DNA from: Elephas maximus indicus | Lineage: Eukaryota; Chordata; Mammalia; Proboscidea; Elephantidae | Direction of reading: 5' to 3' | Length of the DNA: 64,000 nt | Assembly (NCBI RefSeq): GCF_024166365.1 | Contig: NC_064819.1 | Location: forward strand, 1,252,501 to 1,316,500 | Shown here: piece by piece, positions 1-10,800 of the stretch | Layout: the number at the start of each line of letters is the position of its first letter | How positions within the stretch are numbered: the stretch's first letter is position 1 | Notes under the pieces: model-generated | The model's database searches: none | What the model saw: the letters and a program-made list of their open reading frames with translations, nothing else | What the model was told of the DNA's origin: nothing | Translations under genes and position numbers: made by a program

Positions 1-816
1 CCACCCAAGTGATTGGATGGGGATGTGCAGATGGGGTAATTATAGCCCACCAAGGGGATTGGTCAGTTTTGCCATACTTCTGGGCTTGAAATGAGCCATT
101 GCAAAGGCAGGCAGTGCAGAGGATCCTACCGCCACCAAGGAAGAACAGCCAGGAGCCAGCACATCCTTTGGACCCTGGGTCCCTGCACTCAGAGGCTCCC
201 AGGAAGCAGAGAACTGTAGCCCTGAAAACAGCGGGAAGCAGTGGCAGAGAAACTGCAGCAGGAAATGGTGCGGTAGGCTTCCCAGCCTACGGAGGGAGAA
301 AGCTGAGGGCCTCTGGGCAGGGGCGGTAGGCTTCCCAGCCCACGGAGGGAGAAAGCTGAGGGCCTCTGGGCAGGGGCGGTAGGCTTCCCAGCCCACGGAG
401 GGAGAAAGCTGAGGGCCTCTGGGCAGGGGCGGTAGGCTTCCCAGCCCACGGAGGGAGAAAGCTGAGGGCCTCTGGGCAGGGGCCGCACGGCCTGGAAGAG
501 GCTGTCTTGATGGAAGAACTGTATCCTGAGCGGTCCTGATCCTGAATTGTAACTTGTTGTTTCCCGGATAAACCCCATAACTGTGAGTATGGTCTGTGAG
601 TTCTCTGTGGCCGTTGGCAGTGAATTGTTGAACCCAGAAGAGAAGTGGAGAGTGCTGCGGGGGGGACGGTTGATGTCAAAATTAGTAAAGAGGAGGGAGA
701 GAGAAGGCCTGTCTGGCCTCTGCCTCGTGGGAATCAGCCTTGGGCTGTTGGTCTTGATTCTCTTTTCGCTTTGTGAAGCTAGAGGAGGTCAGACACGGCC
801 CTTGTGCTGTTCTTAC
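1..816 (+). mobile_element. LTR-like repeat, copy 1, cut by the window edge
   Basis: Similar at low divergence to 46503-47237 and 60961-61912. Shared landmarks are the 'GGGGATTGGTCAGTTTTGCC' block, the 'CCACCAAG...AACAGCCAGGAG' block, an AATAAA-like site followed by 'ATAATCGTGAGTATGGTC' and a 3' end near 'GAGGAGGTCAGACAC'. The polyA-like site inside the unit and the dispersal suggest a retroviral LTR; the family name is not known to me. This copy holds a 53-bp tandem array. Confidence 0.65.
271..484. repeat. 53-bp minisatellite, four tandem copies
   Basis: Units begin at 271, 324, 377 and 430 with an exact 53-base spacing. The last three are nearly identical; the first differs by a few bases (CCTACGG against CCCACGG). 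The array lies inside the LTR-like repeat and is absent from the two other copies of that repeat. Confidence 0.95.
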
Positions 817-1002
817 AGAAGGACACCATGCAGCATAAAGCGGAGGATCAGCGAAAAAGAGGATGACTCTCAGTGAGATGGACTGACACAGTGACTGCAG
901 CAGTGATTGTCAGGATGGCGCAGGACCAGGCAATATTTTGTTCTGTTACAAAGAAGATCTCTGTGAGTTGGAATGAACTCAACGGCACGTAGCAACGACG
1001 AC
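817..1002 (+). mobile_element. RTE LINE 3' fragment
   Basis: Matches the 3' end of the RTE at 62511-63118: the AGAAGGACA block, 'GACACAGTGACTGCAGCAGT', 'GGATGGCGCAGGACCAGG' and the tail 'GTGAGTTGGAATGAACTCAA'. It is badly diverged and 5'-truncated. Confidence 0.8.
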
Positions 1003-1004
1003 AC

Positions 1005-1178
1005 GATTCTTTGTTAGGGAGTGGCCTGTGCATTGTAGGATGTTTAGCAGCATTCTTGGTCGCTACCCACTAGATACTGGTAGCACTTACCCCATTGTGG
1101 TAACCAACAATGTCTCTAGACATTGCCAAATGTCCCCTGGGGACAAAATCACCCCCAGTTGAAAATCACTATTTTAGG
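1005..1178 (-). mobile_element. MER5A-like hAT (Charlie) DNA transposon remnant
   Basis: The + strand shows the reverse of the well-known MER5A arrangement: 'GCATTGTAGGATGTTTAGCA', 'CCACTAGATACTGGTAGCAC', 'CATTGCCAAATGTCCCCTGG' and 'CACCCCCAGTTGAAAATCAC'. Recognised from memory of the family. Confidence 0.75.
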
Positions 1179-1472
1179 AATTAGTGGCTGGTGTACCTTG
1201 GTGATCCGCTTAGTTGTCTTCAGAACGTAGGAAAGTTTGCTTTCTCATAGTTGCCGTTTTCTTTTCCTCCAGTGCAGCCTCAGAGCGTCCTTGCTCACTT
1301 GCTCCCTTTGTCAGCACTTCTAATCTGGCCCTGCCTTTTCTGTCTCTAGAATTCCCCCTCCTGTTGGTTATGGTTTTTTCATCTCCTTCCTATAGCTTCT
1401 CCTGTATTCCTCCACTCTGTTCTGATACAGTTATAGCCAAGACGTGTAAAAAAATTCCTTTGCTGTTGTTCT

Positions 1473-1639
1473 GGAGCCCTGGTGGCGCAGTGGTTAAGAG
1501 CTTGACCGCGAACCAGAAGGTTGGCAGTTTGAATCCACCAGCTCCTCCTTGGAAACCCCATGCGCAGTTCTACTCTGTCCCGAAGGGTCACTGTGAGTCA
1601 GAATCGCCTCGATGGCAGCGGGTTTGGTTTTTTTGGTTT
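1473..1639 (+). repeat. AfroSINE, + orientation
   Basis: tRNA-like head (GGTGGCGCAGTGGTTAAGAG A-box region; CAGTTTGAATCCACC B-box region), a middle section (CTTGGAAACC...CAGTTCTACTCTG) and the RTE-like tail (GTGAGTCAGAATCGCCTCGA). It ends about 60 bp before the acceptor of the first SLC35A5 coding exon. Confidence 0.92.
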
Positions 1640-1716
1640 GTATGTGCACACTTATTTGTCTTTGAGTATTTGCTGACAAAGCGTTCTTCTCTCCAAGACA
1701 GTTAAAGAGCAGTGGA

Positions 1717-1846
1717 ATGGAAAGCAAGCGCTGTGGCCGTCCTGTGCTGTGGTCCTTGTCCACAATGTACACCTTCCTGCTGGGAGCCATATTCATCGCT
1801 CTGAGCTCAAGTCGCCTCCTGCTGGTGAAATATTCCGCCAACGAAG
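1717..1846 (+). CDS. SLC35A5: SLC35A5 first coding exon (codons 1-43 plus one base)
   Basis: The exon carries the start codon and the first membrane segment and ends ...SANE+G before donor GTAAGC at 1847. The acceptor lies just upstream: two AGs (1696-1697 and 1700-1701) follow a pyrimidine run, so the exon begins at 1698 or 1702 with 15-19 nt of 5' UTR. The exon ends in phase 1, which fits the next exon. Confidence 0.95.
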
Positions 1847-4800
1847 GTAAGCGAAGACTGGGAGTATGTGTGGAACGCTTCCATCTTATCACACACCATG
1901 ACCCTTGTCATCAGTGTCTTGGTGTATAAAATGGTGTAATAACATCGAGCACTCTACTTCACGTGACCAATAAAGCATAGGAAAGTTGGACTTTTTTAGG
2001 CCTTTCATTCTTTCATCAGAAAAAGTTTGAGGCTGGGGTGAAGTTTGGGTTAGTTGGGTACAGAATCATAACCCGTTGGCACAGGTCAGACCTTTACATG
2101 AGAACGTTGCTTCAGTCCACAGGTGTTTCTGGGCCTGCGACAATACGTACAGTTATAGCATATTTTGAAGGAAGCACCATATATTTGTTAGGACATTTGA
2201 CATTTGCAAGGTGGCATATCAGTGGGACAGTGGAACGGGCCAGATGACCAGCTTTGATAAATATTTTCTCAGGGATTGTTCTTTTTGTTTAAAATGTAAT
2301 AGTTTGTATTTAAGCAAATTTAATATAATTCCACAAAACTAAATAGAGTACCCACACTATTTATTGAGGACACATGCAGTCATTATGTCAGTCTGCTTGG
2401 GGAGTCAGATGTGTATCTAAGTCTCTCTTTCTGTTCACATTTATTTGTCAGGCACTGGGCTAAGTGTTACTGGTAGGTTTCAAAGAAGGTAAGATGAGGA
2501 CCTTGTGCTCTAAAACTGATTTTATTAAAGGAGGCATACATGTAAACACACCATGAAAATACAGTCAACGCAGTAATAGAGGTAGGCAGAAACCAAAACC
2601 AAAAAGCATCACCATCGAGCTGATTCCGACTCATAGTGCCCCTGTAGGACAGAGTAGAACTGCCCCGTAGGGTTTCCAAGGTTGTAATCTTTATAGGGAA
2701 ACCCTGGTGGCGTAGTGGTTAAGAGCTACGGCTGCTAACCAAAAGGTTGGCAGTTCAGATCCACCAGGTGCTTCTTGGAAACTGTATGGGGCAGTTCTAC
2801 TTAGTCTTATAGGGTTGCTATGAGTCGGAATCGCCTTGATGGCAACAGGTTTGGTCTTTTGGTTTTAATCTCTACGGAAGCAGACTGCTACATCTTTTTC
2901 CTGTGGAGCTGCTGGTAGGTTTGAACCACCGACCTTTTAGTCAGCAGCTGAGCACTTTAACCACTGCACCACCAGACTGCCTTAGAAATGGGCAGCAGAT
3001 ACCGAGGTAGTCTAGAGGAGGAAGTGGTAGATTTTATTTGGGAGGGGAAGGTGTGGAGTTCAGAGGGGCCAGGGAACACTTCCCCAGTTAGGTGATAGCT
3101 GATCCTAAAGAAGACAGAGTGGCCAGAGATACACCAAACAGAGACAGCAGCTTATGAAAAGGAATAGGGTCATAAAGAAGCAGGGTATGTGATGAGAACA
3201 GGTAGTTCAGAATTACTAAGCAAAAAATTTAAAGACTTGGAGGAGAAGGAGAAGGAGTGCTTGTCTGGAGAGAGAAGTCATAATCAGGTGGCTAAGGGCC
3301 AAGGAATCCTAGCAGGACAGTAAACCGAAGGAATAACACCAGGAAGATTACTGTGGCTGCTGCGTGGAGGATGGACTGAAAGGAAAGAGACTAAGAGCAG
3401 GGCAGCCACCAGTCAAGGCTTCATTGCACAGTCAAGCCACAGATGATGAAAACTTCACACAGGCTTTGCAAGTAGGGATGGGCTGTGGGTAGATTTAGGA
3501 ACACAGGACTTGGAGGGTATACTGACTGTGGGGATTGAAAAAGAAATGGTGGAGAGCTCAAACGTTCCTGGTTTGGATGCTGAGTGGATTGACGGTGTCT
3601 CGGCTGAGATGGGGACTCAGGAGGAAGAACAAGTCGGGGCAGAGTTCTGAGGTTACATAGTTCTAGTTACGTGCCTTCCAAAAGGCCAGGAGCTACGTCC
3701 TTGTTCTTTGCAGAGTCCTGCAGCGTTGACACATCGAGCATGTGAAGGAAATACCAATTAAAGAAGCGAATGGGGATAGTTATTCACGTGGATAGTCTAG
3801 TGGGAAGTAAGTTAAATATTTTCAGTCTAGTTTCAGGGCCACTAATGTTAATGGGAGAACCCGTTGCTGTCGGGTGGATTCCAACTCATAGTGACCCCAT
3901 AGGACAGAGTAGAACCGCCCCAGAGGATTTCCGAAGAGCAGCTGGTAGGTTTGAACTGCTGACCTTTTAGTTAGCAGCTGAGCTCTTTAACCACTGTACC
4001 ACCAGGGTTCCTTGGGAGAGGAAGGCGTATTCAGAGCAAGCACTGTAGAATGAGAAGCAGAGCGCCTCGGATAGGTCTAAGGAATGTCAACATTTAAAAG
4101 AGACTATAAAAGACATTAAGAAAGAATTGTTAGGGAGGTGTGAGAACTAGATGCACTTGTTGTCGTTAGGTGCTGTCGAGTCAGCTCCGACTCATAGCGA
4201 CCCTCTGCACAACAGAACGAAACACTGTCTGGTCCTGAGCCATCCTTACAGTCGTTGTTACGCTTGAGCTTATTGTTGCAGCCACTGTGTCATTCCACCT
4301 TGCTGAGGGTTTTCTTCTCTTCCGCTGACCCTGTACTCTGCCAAGCATGTTGTCCTTCTCCAGGGACTGATCCCTCTTGACAACATGTCCAAAGTGTGTA
4401 AGACGTAGTCTCACCATCCTTGCTTCTAAGGAGCATTCTGGTTGTACTTCTAAGACAGGTTTGTTTGTTCTTTTGGCAGTCCATAGTATATTCAATATCC
4501 TTTCCCAGCACCACAATTCAAAGGCATCAGTTCTTCTTCAGTCTTCCTTATTCATTGTCCAGATGTACTTAGACTTGTAGAAACACACAAAACAGTAAAA
4601 GACCAAGTGAACTGCAAGGTCAAGATAAGATACGGTTTCAAACTTGTCCTTTGGAATTGGAGTGCGGGGTAGCTATGAGTCAGAATCAACTCCAGGGCCA
4701 CAGTTTGGAATTAGCGATTAGAAGGTGTTTGGTAATCTCCTTGACCACATAGCTTGAGTACAGTAATGGAATCAGAAACCAGACTGCTTGGGAACAAGAA

Positions 4801-7800
4801 ACTGAATGTGAAGGGGGTAAAGTGATCGTGGTGATTGTTAGCTGTCTTGGAGTCAGTTCCCACTCATGGCGACCCCATGTGTTACAGGATAGATCTACTC
4901 CATTGGGTTTTCTTGGGTGTAACCTTAATGGAAACAGATCGCCAGGCCTTTTCTTCTGCAGTGCTGCAGGGTGAGTTCGAACCGCCAACCTTCAGGTTCG
5001 CAGTTGAGTGGAAACCGTTTGTGCCACCTAGGGACCTGGGTAAAGTAGAGATAATGGACACCGATTGCTATTTAGGGAGGGATGGAGAAAGTATCGTCCC
5101 TAGGTGGCACAAATGGTTTGCACTAACCACTAATCTAAGGTTGGCAGCGTGAACCCACCCAGCCTTACTGCTGAATAGAGACATGAGAGAGAGTCAGCTC
5201 AGCAGCAGCAGAGAGGTGGAGAAATACGGTGTGTAGTTGAAAAAGAAACTGAAGAAGCAGCGTCTAGGGCTGCCGGAATTAAGCCTGTCTCCCTCTCTTG
5301 CAAGATCATGCTTGATTCTTTGGATTCTGATGAAATGGAAATTTCAGGGAGCCTTTTCTGGTGGTGTGGTGGTTAAGCACTCAGTTCACTTGGCAGTTTG
5401 AACCCACCAGCTGCTCTGCAGGAGAGAGACGTGGCAATCTGCTTCCATAAAGATTACAGCCTGGGAAGCCCTGTGGGGGTTTCTGCTCTGTTTTGTAGGG
5501 TCTCTGTGAGTTGGAATGTACCTGATGGCAGTGGGTTTGTTTGTTGTTGTTGTTTTCAGCCTTCTGCCTTGTACTGAGATCAGCTGATATCAGGTTACTA
5601 GGTGGCCCCTGGCCTGGTTGATAAAAATTTGGCCCTCCACCCACCTGCAGTTATGAGACTTTCTGAGATTTAAATTAGCAGAGCCTAGAGTCTTTTTTTG
5701 GAGTGCTGGTGGCGCAGTGATTAAGAGCTCAGGCTGCTAACCGAAAGGTCAGCAGTTTGAATTCATCAGTGACTCCTTAGAAACCCTCTGAGGCAGTTCT
5801 GCTCTGTCCTGTAGGATCACTATGAGTTGAAACCAACTCGACAGCACCTAACCAGAACTAACAAAGTCTTTTCTAGCTAAATTCAGGAGGTAATGGTTGT
5901 TGACTATCCTTTGGTAGCAGGAAAAGACAAATTTATGTTGTGGTAGAGCAGCATCTAGGAGGCTTTTTGCAGCTTGGGTCAGGCTTTTTACAGTTAATAT
6001 CTGGTTTCCTAGATGAAAAAAACCTTAAAATCAAAGTAAGATGTCTGCCCTTAATTGTCTTCTTCAACATGAGAGTGATCAATGCAAATTGTCACTGGAT
6101 GATAACTGGGATTTAGGTCTGGCTTTGACCTTAGAAAAGGAAGGAGGAGATGTTTTAACCAGGCTTTGAATAATGGGGAAAGCCTGGCAGGCACATGTTT
6201 ATTTCGTGAAATGTTTAAATTCAGGTTAACATTAAGTGCCTGTTTCGCATGGGACACCGGAAAGTGCCACTCACATGAAGGGGACCACATGGTCCGTTCT
6301 CATGGGGAGCTTACGTTCTGGGGGTAAGACAGATGCATAAAAGTAACTGTAAAGCAGTGGGGCAAGTAACTGTCGTGGGTGCGACGGAGCAGGGAGGAGT
6401 AAAGGATGAGTCTGCTTAGGTTCAGGTCAGGGGAGACCGCAGAAAAGAGGAAGAAAGACTCTGAAGAAAGGATGTTCTGGATGGAGAGACTGTCACCTTG
6501 GCTTTTTCCCACCCTGTGCTTTGCTGGTTTTGTTTTTTGTATGATGACCAAGAAGAATAAGCAGATATTTTCCGAAGAGAGAAAATGCATTCCTGAACAT
6601 TGGGCCTAATAAAGTTTGTGCCTGTCCTTGGCAAAATCATAAACTAAGTTGTTTGTAAGCGTTTTGAAAAAACTGGTAACTGCTAAGGCCAAGCTGTGCT
6701 AACCAGACCTTGTTTCCTAATTAGATTGAATTCTAAGTTAGGACTTAGCTTCCCAGCTGGTGAAGGGGTTTGAATGTGCCAAAGTATTTCCTCTCAGCCC
6801 TGGGGGTAGCCGAGCCCTGGGCCAGCCGCTTCTTGCCGTAAGTAGCTTGCTGTTTTTACCCTAACATACCTGTTAGCCCCAAGTGCTGAAGAAACATTGA
6901 CGTTTTCTATGTGTGCCATGACAGGAAATAAATTGGAAAGCTGAGTTAAGAGAATATTATACATTGAATGTATCTCAATTGGAGCAAGGCAAACAAGTGA
7001 CATGAGAAGAACCATGAGCTGGGTAATAACTCAGCCAGGTGTTTCCTCACTGGTTGATGAGCCAGACCCAGAGAGTCTTGATTAATGGTCGTGTTTTGAA
7101 GACAGGGTCGACACCATGCCTCTCAGCTTTCTTGGCCTTTGTCCTGGCCTCCTCAACACATATATCAGCAACTGGGATGAAAGTATGAGAGGCATATCGA
7201 TCAAATTCAAGGATAATAAAAAAAGCTGAAGGAGGTAGGAATAGGTAATACGTTAGGGGAATTGATTCAAGAATCCATATAGAGCACAACCAACTGGATA
7301 AGGCTTAATATAACTAATGTTAAAATCCAACTTTTAAGTCTAAAAATAATTAGAAACGATGAACTGTACATAAGCATTATCTTGAGGGAAATATATAGTT
7401 AAAATTAATCATTTCTGTTACATTTCAGAGAACAAATATGATTATCTTCCAACCACCGTGAACATTTGCTCAGAACTGGTAAAGCTTGTTTTCTGTGTGC
7501 TCGTGTCATTCTGGGTTATAAAGAAAGGTGAGTCTTGAAATGGTATTATGTATCTGTTTAAAAAAAATCACAAAATCAAAATATTTTTAGGACTGAAACA
7601 TATTGTGTTAATTAGTCCAGCCCATTACTTTTACATATGAGGAAGCTAAGGTACAAGCAGGATATTTTTATTAATGATAATAGTAGGTGTTGGTATTAGT
7701 ACTTGGAGAGCAATATGACATTTACAGATGCTTTAGTATTTAAAAATTTTTTTTTTTTAGTATTTATTACCTGGTCGAATGCTCACAGCACTTGGGCAGT

Positions 7801-10800
7801 AAGCAGGATTGCCCGTATTTTACGGATGGAGAAGCAGGATGGGTAGGAAGGGGCAGAGCCTGGACTCCACCCCAGGTTTCCTGGTGCCTGCCCATTACTC
7901 CACCGTGTTAACTGTTCCTGTGCTGGGTCACACAGCAGATCTTCTGCATCACTGTGCCCTCTGACACGTAGCATATTGAAATCAGTTCCCGCGTCCTGCA
8001 GGGGCGGCGGCTTAGTGCGCTGGAGTCCCCCAGACCGCTCTAGGGTGGATTATTTACCTTCTCTTAGCTTCAGTTTCCTCAGGAATCAAACAGGGATAGC
8101 AAGCCCTTCCTCAAATGATTAGATAATGTTTGTAAAGTATTGAGTGCTCTGTGGAACACGTAGCCTCCCACCACCATGATAAATCACTGTCTGGTCGATT
8201 CCAACTCACGACAGCCCCTTGTGTGTCAGAGCAGAACTGTGCTCCGTAGGGTTTTCAGTGGTTGATTTTTTGGAAGTAGATCACCAGGCCTTTCTTTCAA
8301 GGCACCTGTGGGTGACCTTGAACCTCTAACCTTTCAGTTAGCTGCTGAACACATTAACTGTTCGCACCACCCAGGGGCTGGGCTTCACCTCATTGAGCGT
8401 TTGCTCTCTCTTGTCACTTTGATCTTCCTTCCCACATGAGGTAAACATAGGATTTAGAGTATAAAGGTTGTCCGGAAAGATGTCTTTTCACACTCAAGGG
8501 TTGCAGTCTATCTTAGTCATTTAGTGCTGCTATAACAAATACCACAAGTGGGTGGCTTTAACAAAGAGAAGTTTATTCCCTCACGGTCCAGTAGGCTAGA
8601 AATCTGAATTCAGGGTGCCAGCTCCAGGGGAGGGCTTTCTCTTCTCTCTCTGTCAGCTCTGGAGGAAGGTCCTTGTCATCAGTCTTCCCTTGGTCTGGGA
8701 GCGTCTCAGTGAGGAACCTCAGGTCCAAAGGATGCCCTCTGCTTCCTTGGTGGTATGGGGTTCCCTGTCTGTCTCTTTTACATCTCAAAGAGATTGGTTT
8801 GAGACACTATCTAACCTTGTGTATCTCATCAATATAACTGCCACTAATCCATTTCGTTTCGTCATAGTGATAGGATTTACAACAGACAGGGAAATCACAT
8901 AAAATGGTGGACAGTCACACAGTACTGGGACTCATGGCCCAGCTAAGTTGACAGATATTTTGGGGGGACACAATTCAAGCCATGACACAATTGGCACAGA
9001 ATTTCTTATTAGTGGAATGTATTTCTTAATCTCATGAAATTCATGCATTGTTTGCAGGGCTTAAACTAAAATTGCTTCTGTTTTCTACCTATTCATTTCA
9101 CATTTTCTGTTACTGTGCCTTCCTCAGGTTTTGTAAATCTGGAGATGGGACAGTGACCCATACTGGGACTAGTAAAAGCTCATTTTCTCTAGTCCCATAA
9201 ATGTAAATTTCCACTTAGCGTCTCCCTTACCTGGAAGACAAGAAAAATCCCAGAATGAAGACATCATATGTTTTCTACTTGTTTTAACTTGTTGATCTCC
9301 TTCTCGGCCTTCTGCTCTCCGAGTAGTCGAGAAACCGTACGTCTGTCCTGAGCCATCTTAAGTGTTACCTGTTGTGTCCCACGCTCAGGGGCATCAGGAG
9401 CACCGTATCCCAGACATGCTGCTGGCTGTCAGCGAGGAAGGGCAGCGAGGCAGGCAGTGATTGTCTTGACTTCCTAAGGCTGATAGTCACTCCCAGAGGC
9501 AAGTTCGTAATGCCCATTGTAAACTATTGTGTCAGTAATCAAATGCAGTGTACTTTCTCAGGATGCAGCCTTCTCATCAAGACTGTTGATTTATAACAGT
9601 GTTTTCGGTTTGTTTGTTTGTTTTTTAAGAAGATCATCAAAGTAGAAACTTGGGATGTGCTTCCTGGAAGGAAGTCTCCAGTTTCATGAAGTGGTCCATT
9701 CCCGCCTTCCTGTACTTCCTGGATAACTTGATTATCTTCTACGTACTGTCCTACCTTCAGCCTGTAAGTAAATACGACAAAGAAAACCACAGTGGAATAA
9801 CACGGAGAATCCCAGAACTAATTGTTCTTTTTCATCATTTTCCTTGGCACTCTTCATTTTCCGTTGCCCTCGGTGGCCTTCCTCAGGTTTTCCCAGAATC
9901 ATCTGAACACTGAATGACCAGCCTGCTTGCCAGGGTCTCTTTCTGTCAAACATGACTGCATTCAACTGTGCGTACTGCTCTAGGGGATTGCCCTATTGGC
10001 CGAGGAGCTGCAGTTGCCTCCTGAAACCTTAACCAGTCTGCCCATTTCTTGAGCATCCTGTAGCCACCAGCGTCTAGCGTTAACTTCAGCATGTAGGACT
10101 TCCAGACAGGCTTCCGTGATTAACTCAGAAGGTTATACATTCTGTGTGCTCTCTTAGCCTCGTTTTAATGTAGTTTGTATGTGTTTTATTTGTACATATG
10201 TTTGTTTTTTCTTTAATCCTTTTATTAATATGTTCTTTGAGGGTACGGATAAATGCCATCTGTAACTCATAACACTAAGAATACTTCTCATCGCTCTCGG
10301 CATCCTTTGTCTCAACTTGGAGAGCCATTGGTAATCAGGATTCATGTTTGGTCTTCTTTCTGCCTTTATGTACTCAGTTCAGATCATGTGCGTATTTTCC
10401 CAGTATTTTATAAAATCAAGCTCCCAGTTGCCTTTGTTGCCAAAATGTTGCAGATTTCTTTAAAAAATAAATTCGGGCATTTTGATTGTAAGTAGATTTT
10501 CATTAGTACTAGTCTTCCGTGTGAAGCCTCTTACATGTGGCCACCTTAGTTTGGAGTGGGATGAAAACAGCTGAGTGACATGCTGTGATAGAAAGAGCCC
10601 TGAAGTAGAAGACAGGAGCTTGACTTTTGCCCACAGTTCAGAAGCTGTGTGACTGGAAGGTCCCAACTGGCCCAGGTTTCACTTGCCACATCTGTAAAAT
10701 AGAACAGTGATACCATTCGGGCCCAAAGGCAGGGGCCTGGGACAGTTGATGACTGGAAGTTCTTTCAGCCCTGTGATCCATGCTACTAGCAAGTGCTCAG

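Larger units (their letters stand above)
1847..7428 (+). other. SLC35A5: SLC35A5 intron between coding exons 1 and 2
   Basis: Holds the SINEs and the RTE fragment listed separately. I recognise nothing in 1850-2590, 3000-3855 or 5870-7428, apart from a general AT-rich character and one or two purine-rich patches. No convincing exon was seen on either strand. Confidence 0.8.
7528..9632 (+). other. SLC35A5: SLC35A5 intron between coding exons 2 and 3
   Basis: Contains the MIR, SINE and MaLR-type LTR entries below, and a possible further MIR remnant around 7765-7915. 8990-9632 shows nothing recognisable apart from a T-rich tract leading to the acceptor. Confidence 0.8.

Noticed and set aside
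271..484. CRISPR-like array
   Set aside because: The repeats are directly abutting without unique spacers and lie in a vertebrate LTR. The same reasoning rejects the 46-bp array at 22553-22783.
40..679. Minus-strand proline-rich repeated protein
   Set aside because: The repeats come from the 53-bp DNA minisatellite in different frames. There is no start context, no splice structure and no conservation evidence.
1214..1705. A 163-residue open frame
   Set aside because: Much of it is the AfroSINE at 1473-1639 read through (GGAVVKSLTANQKVGSLNPP is a common SINE-derived peptide). No family signature.
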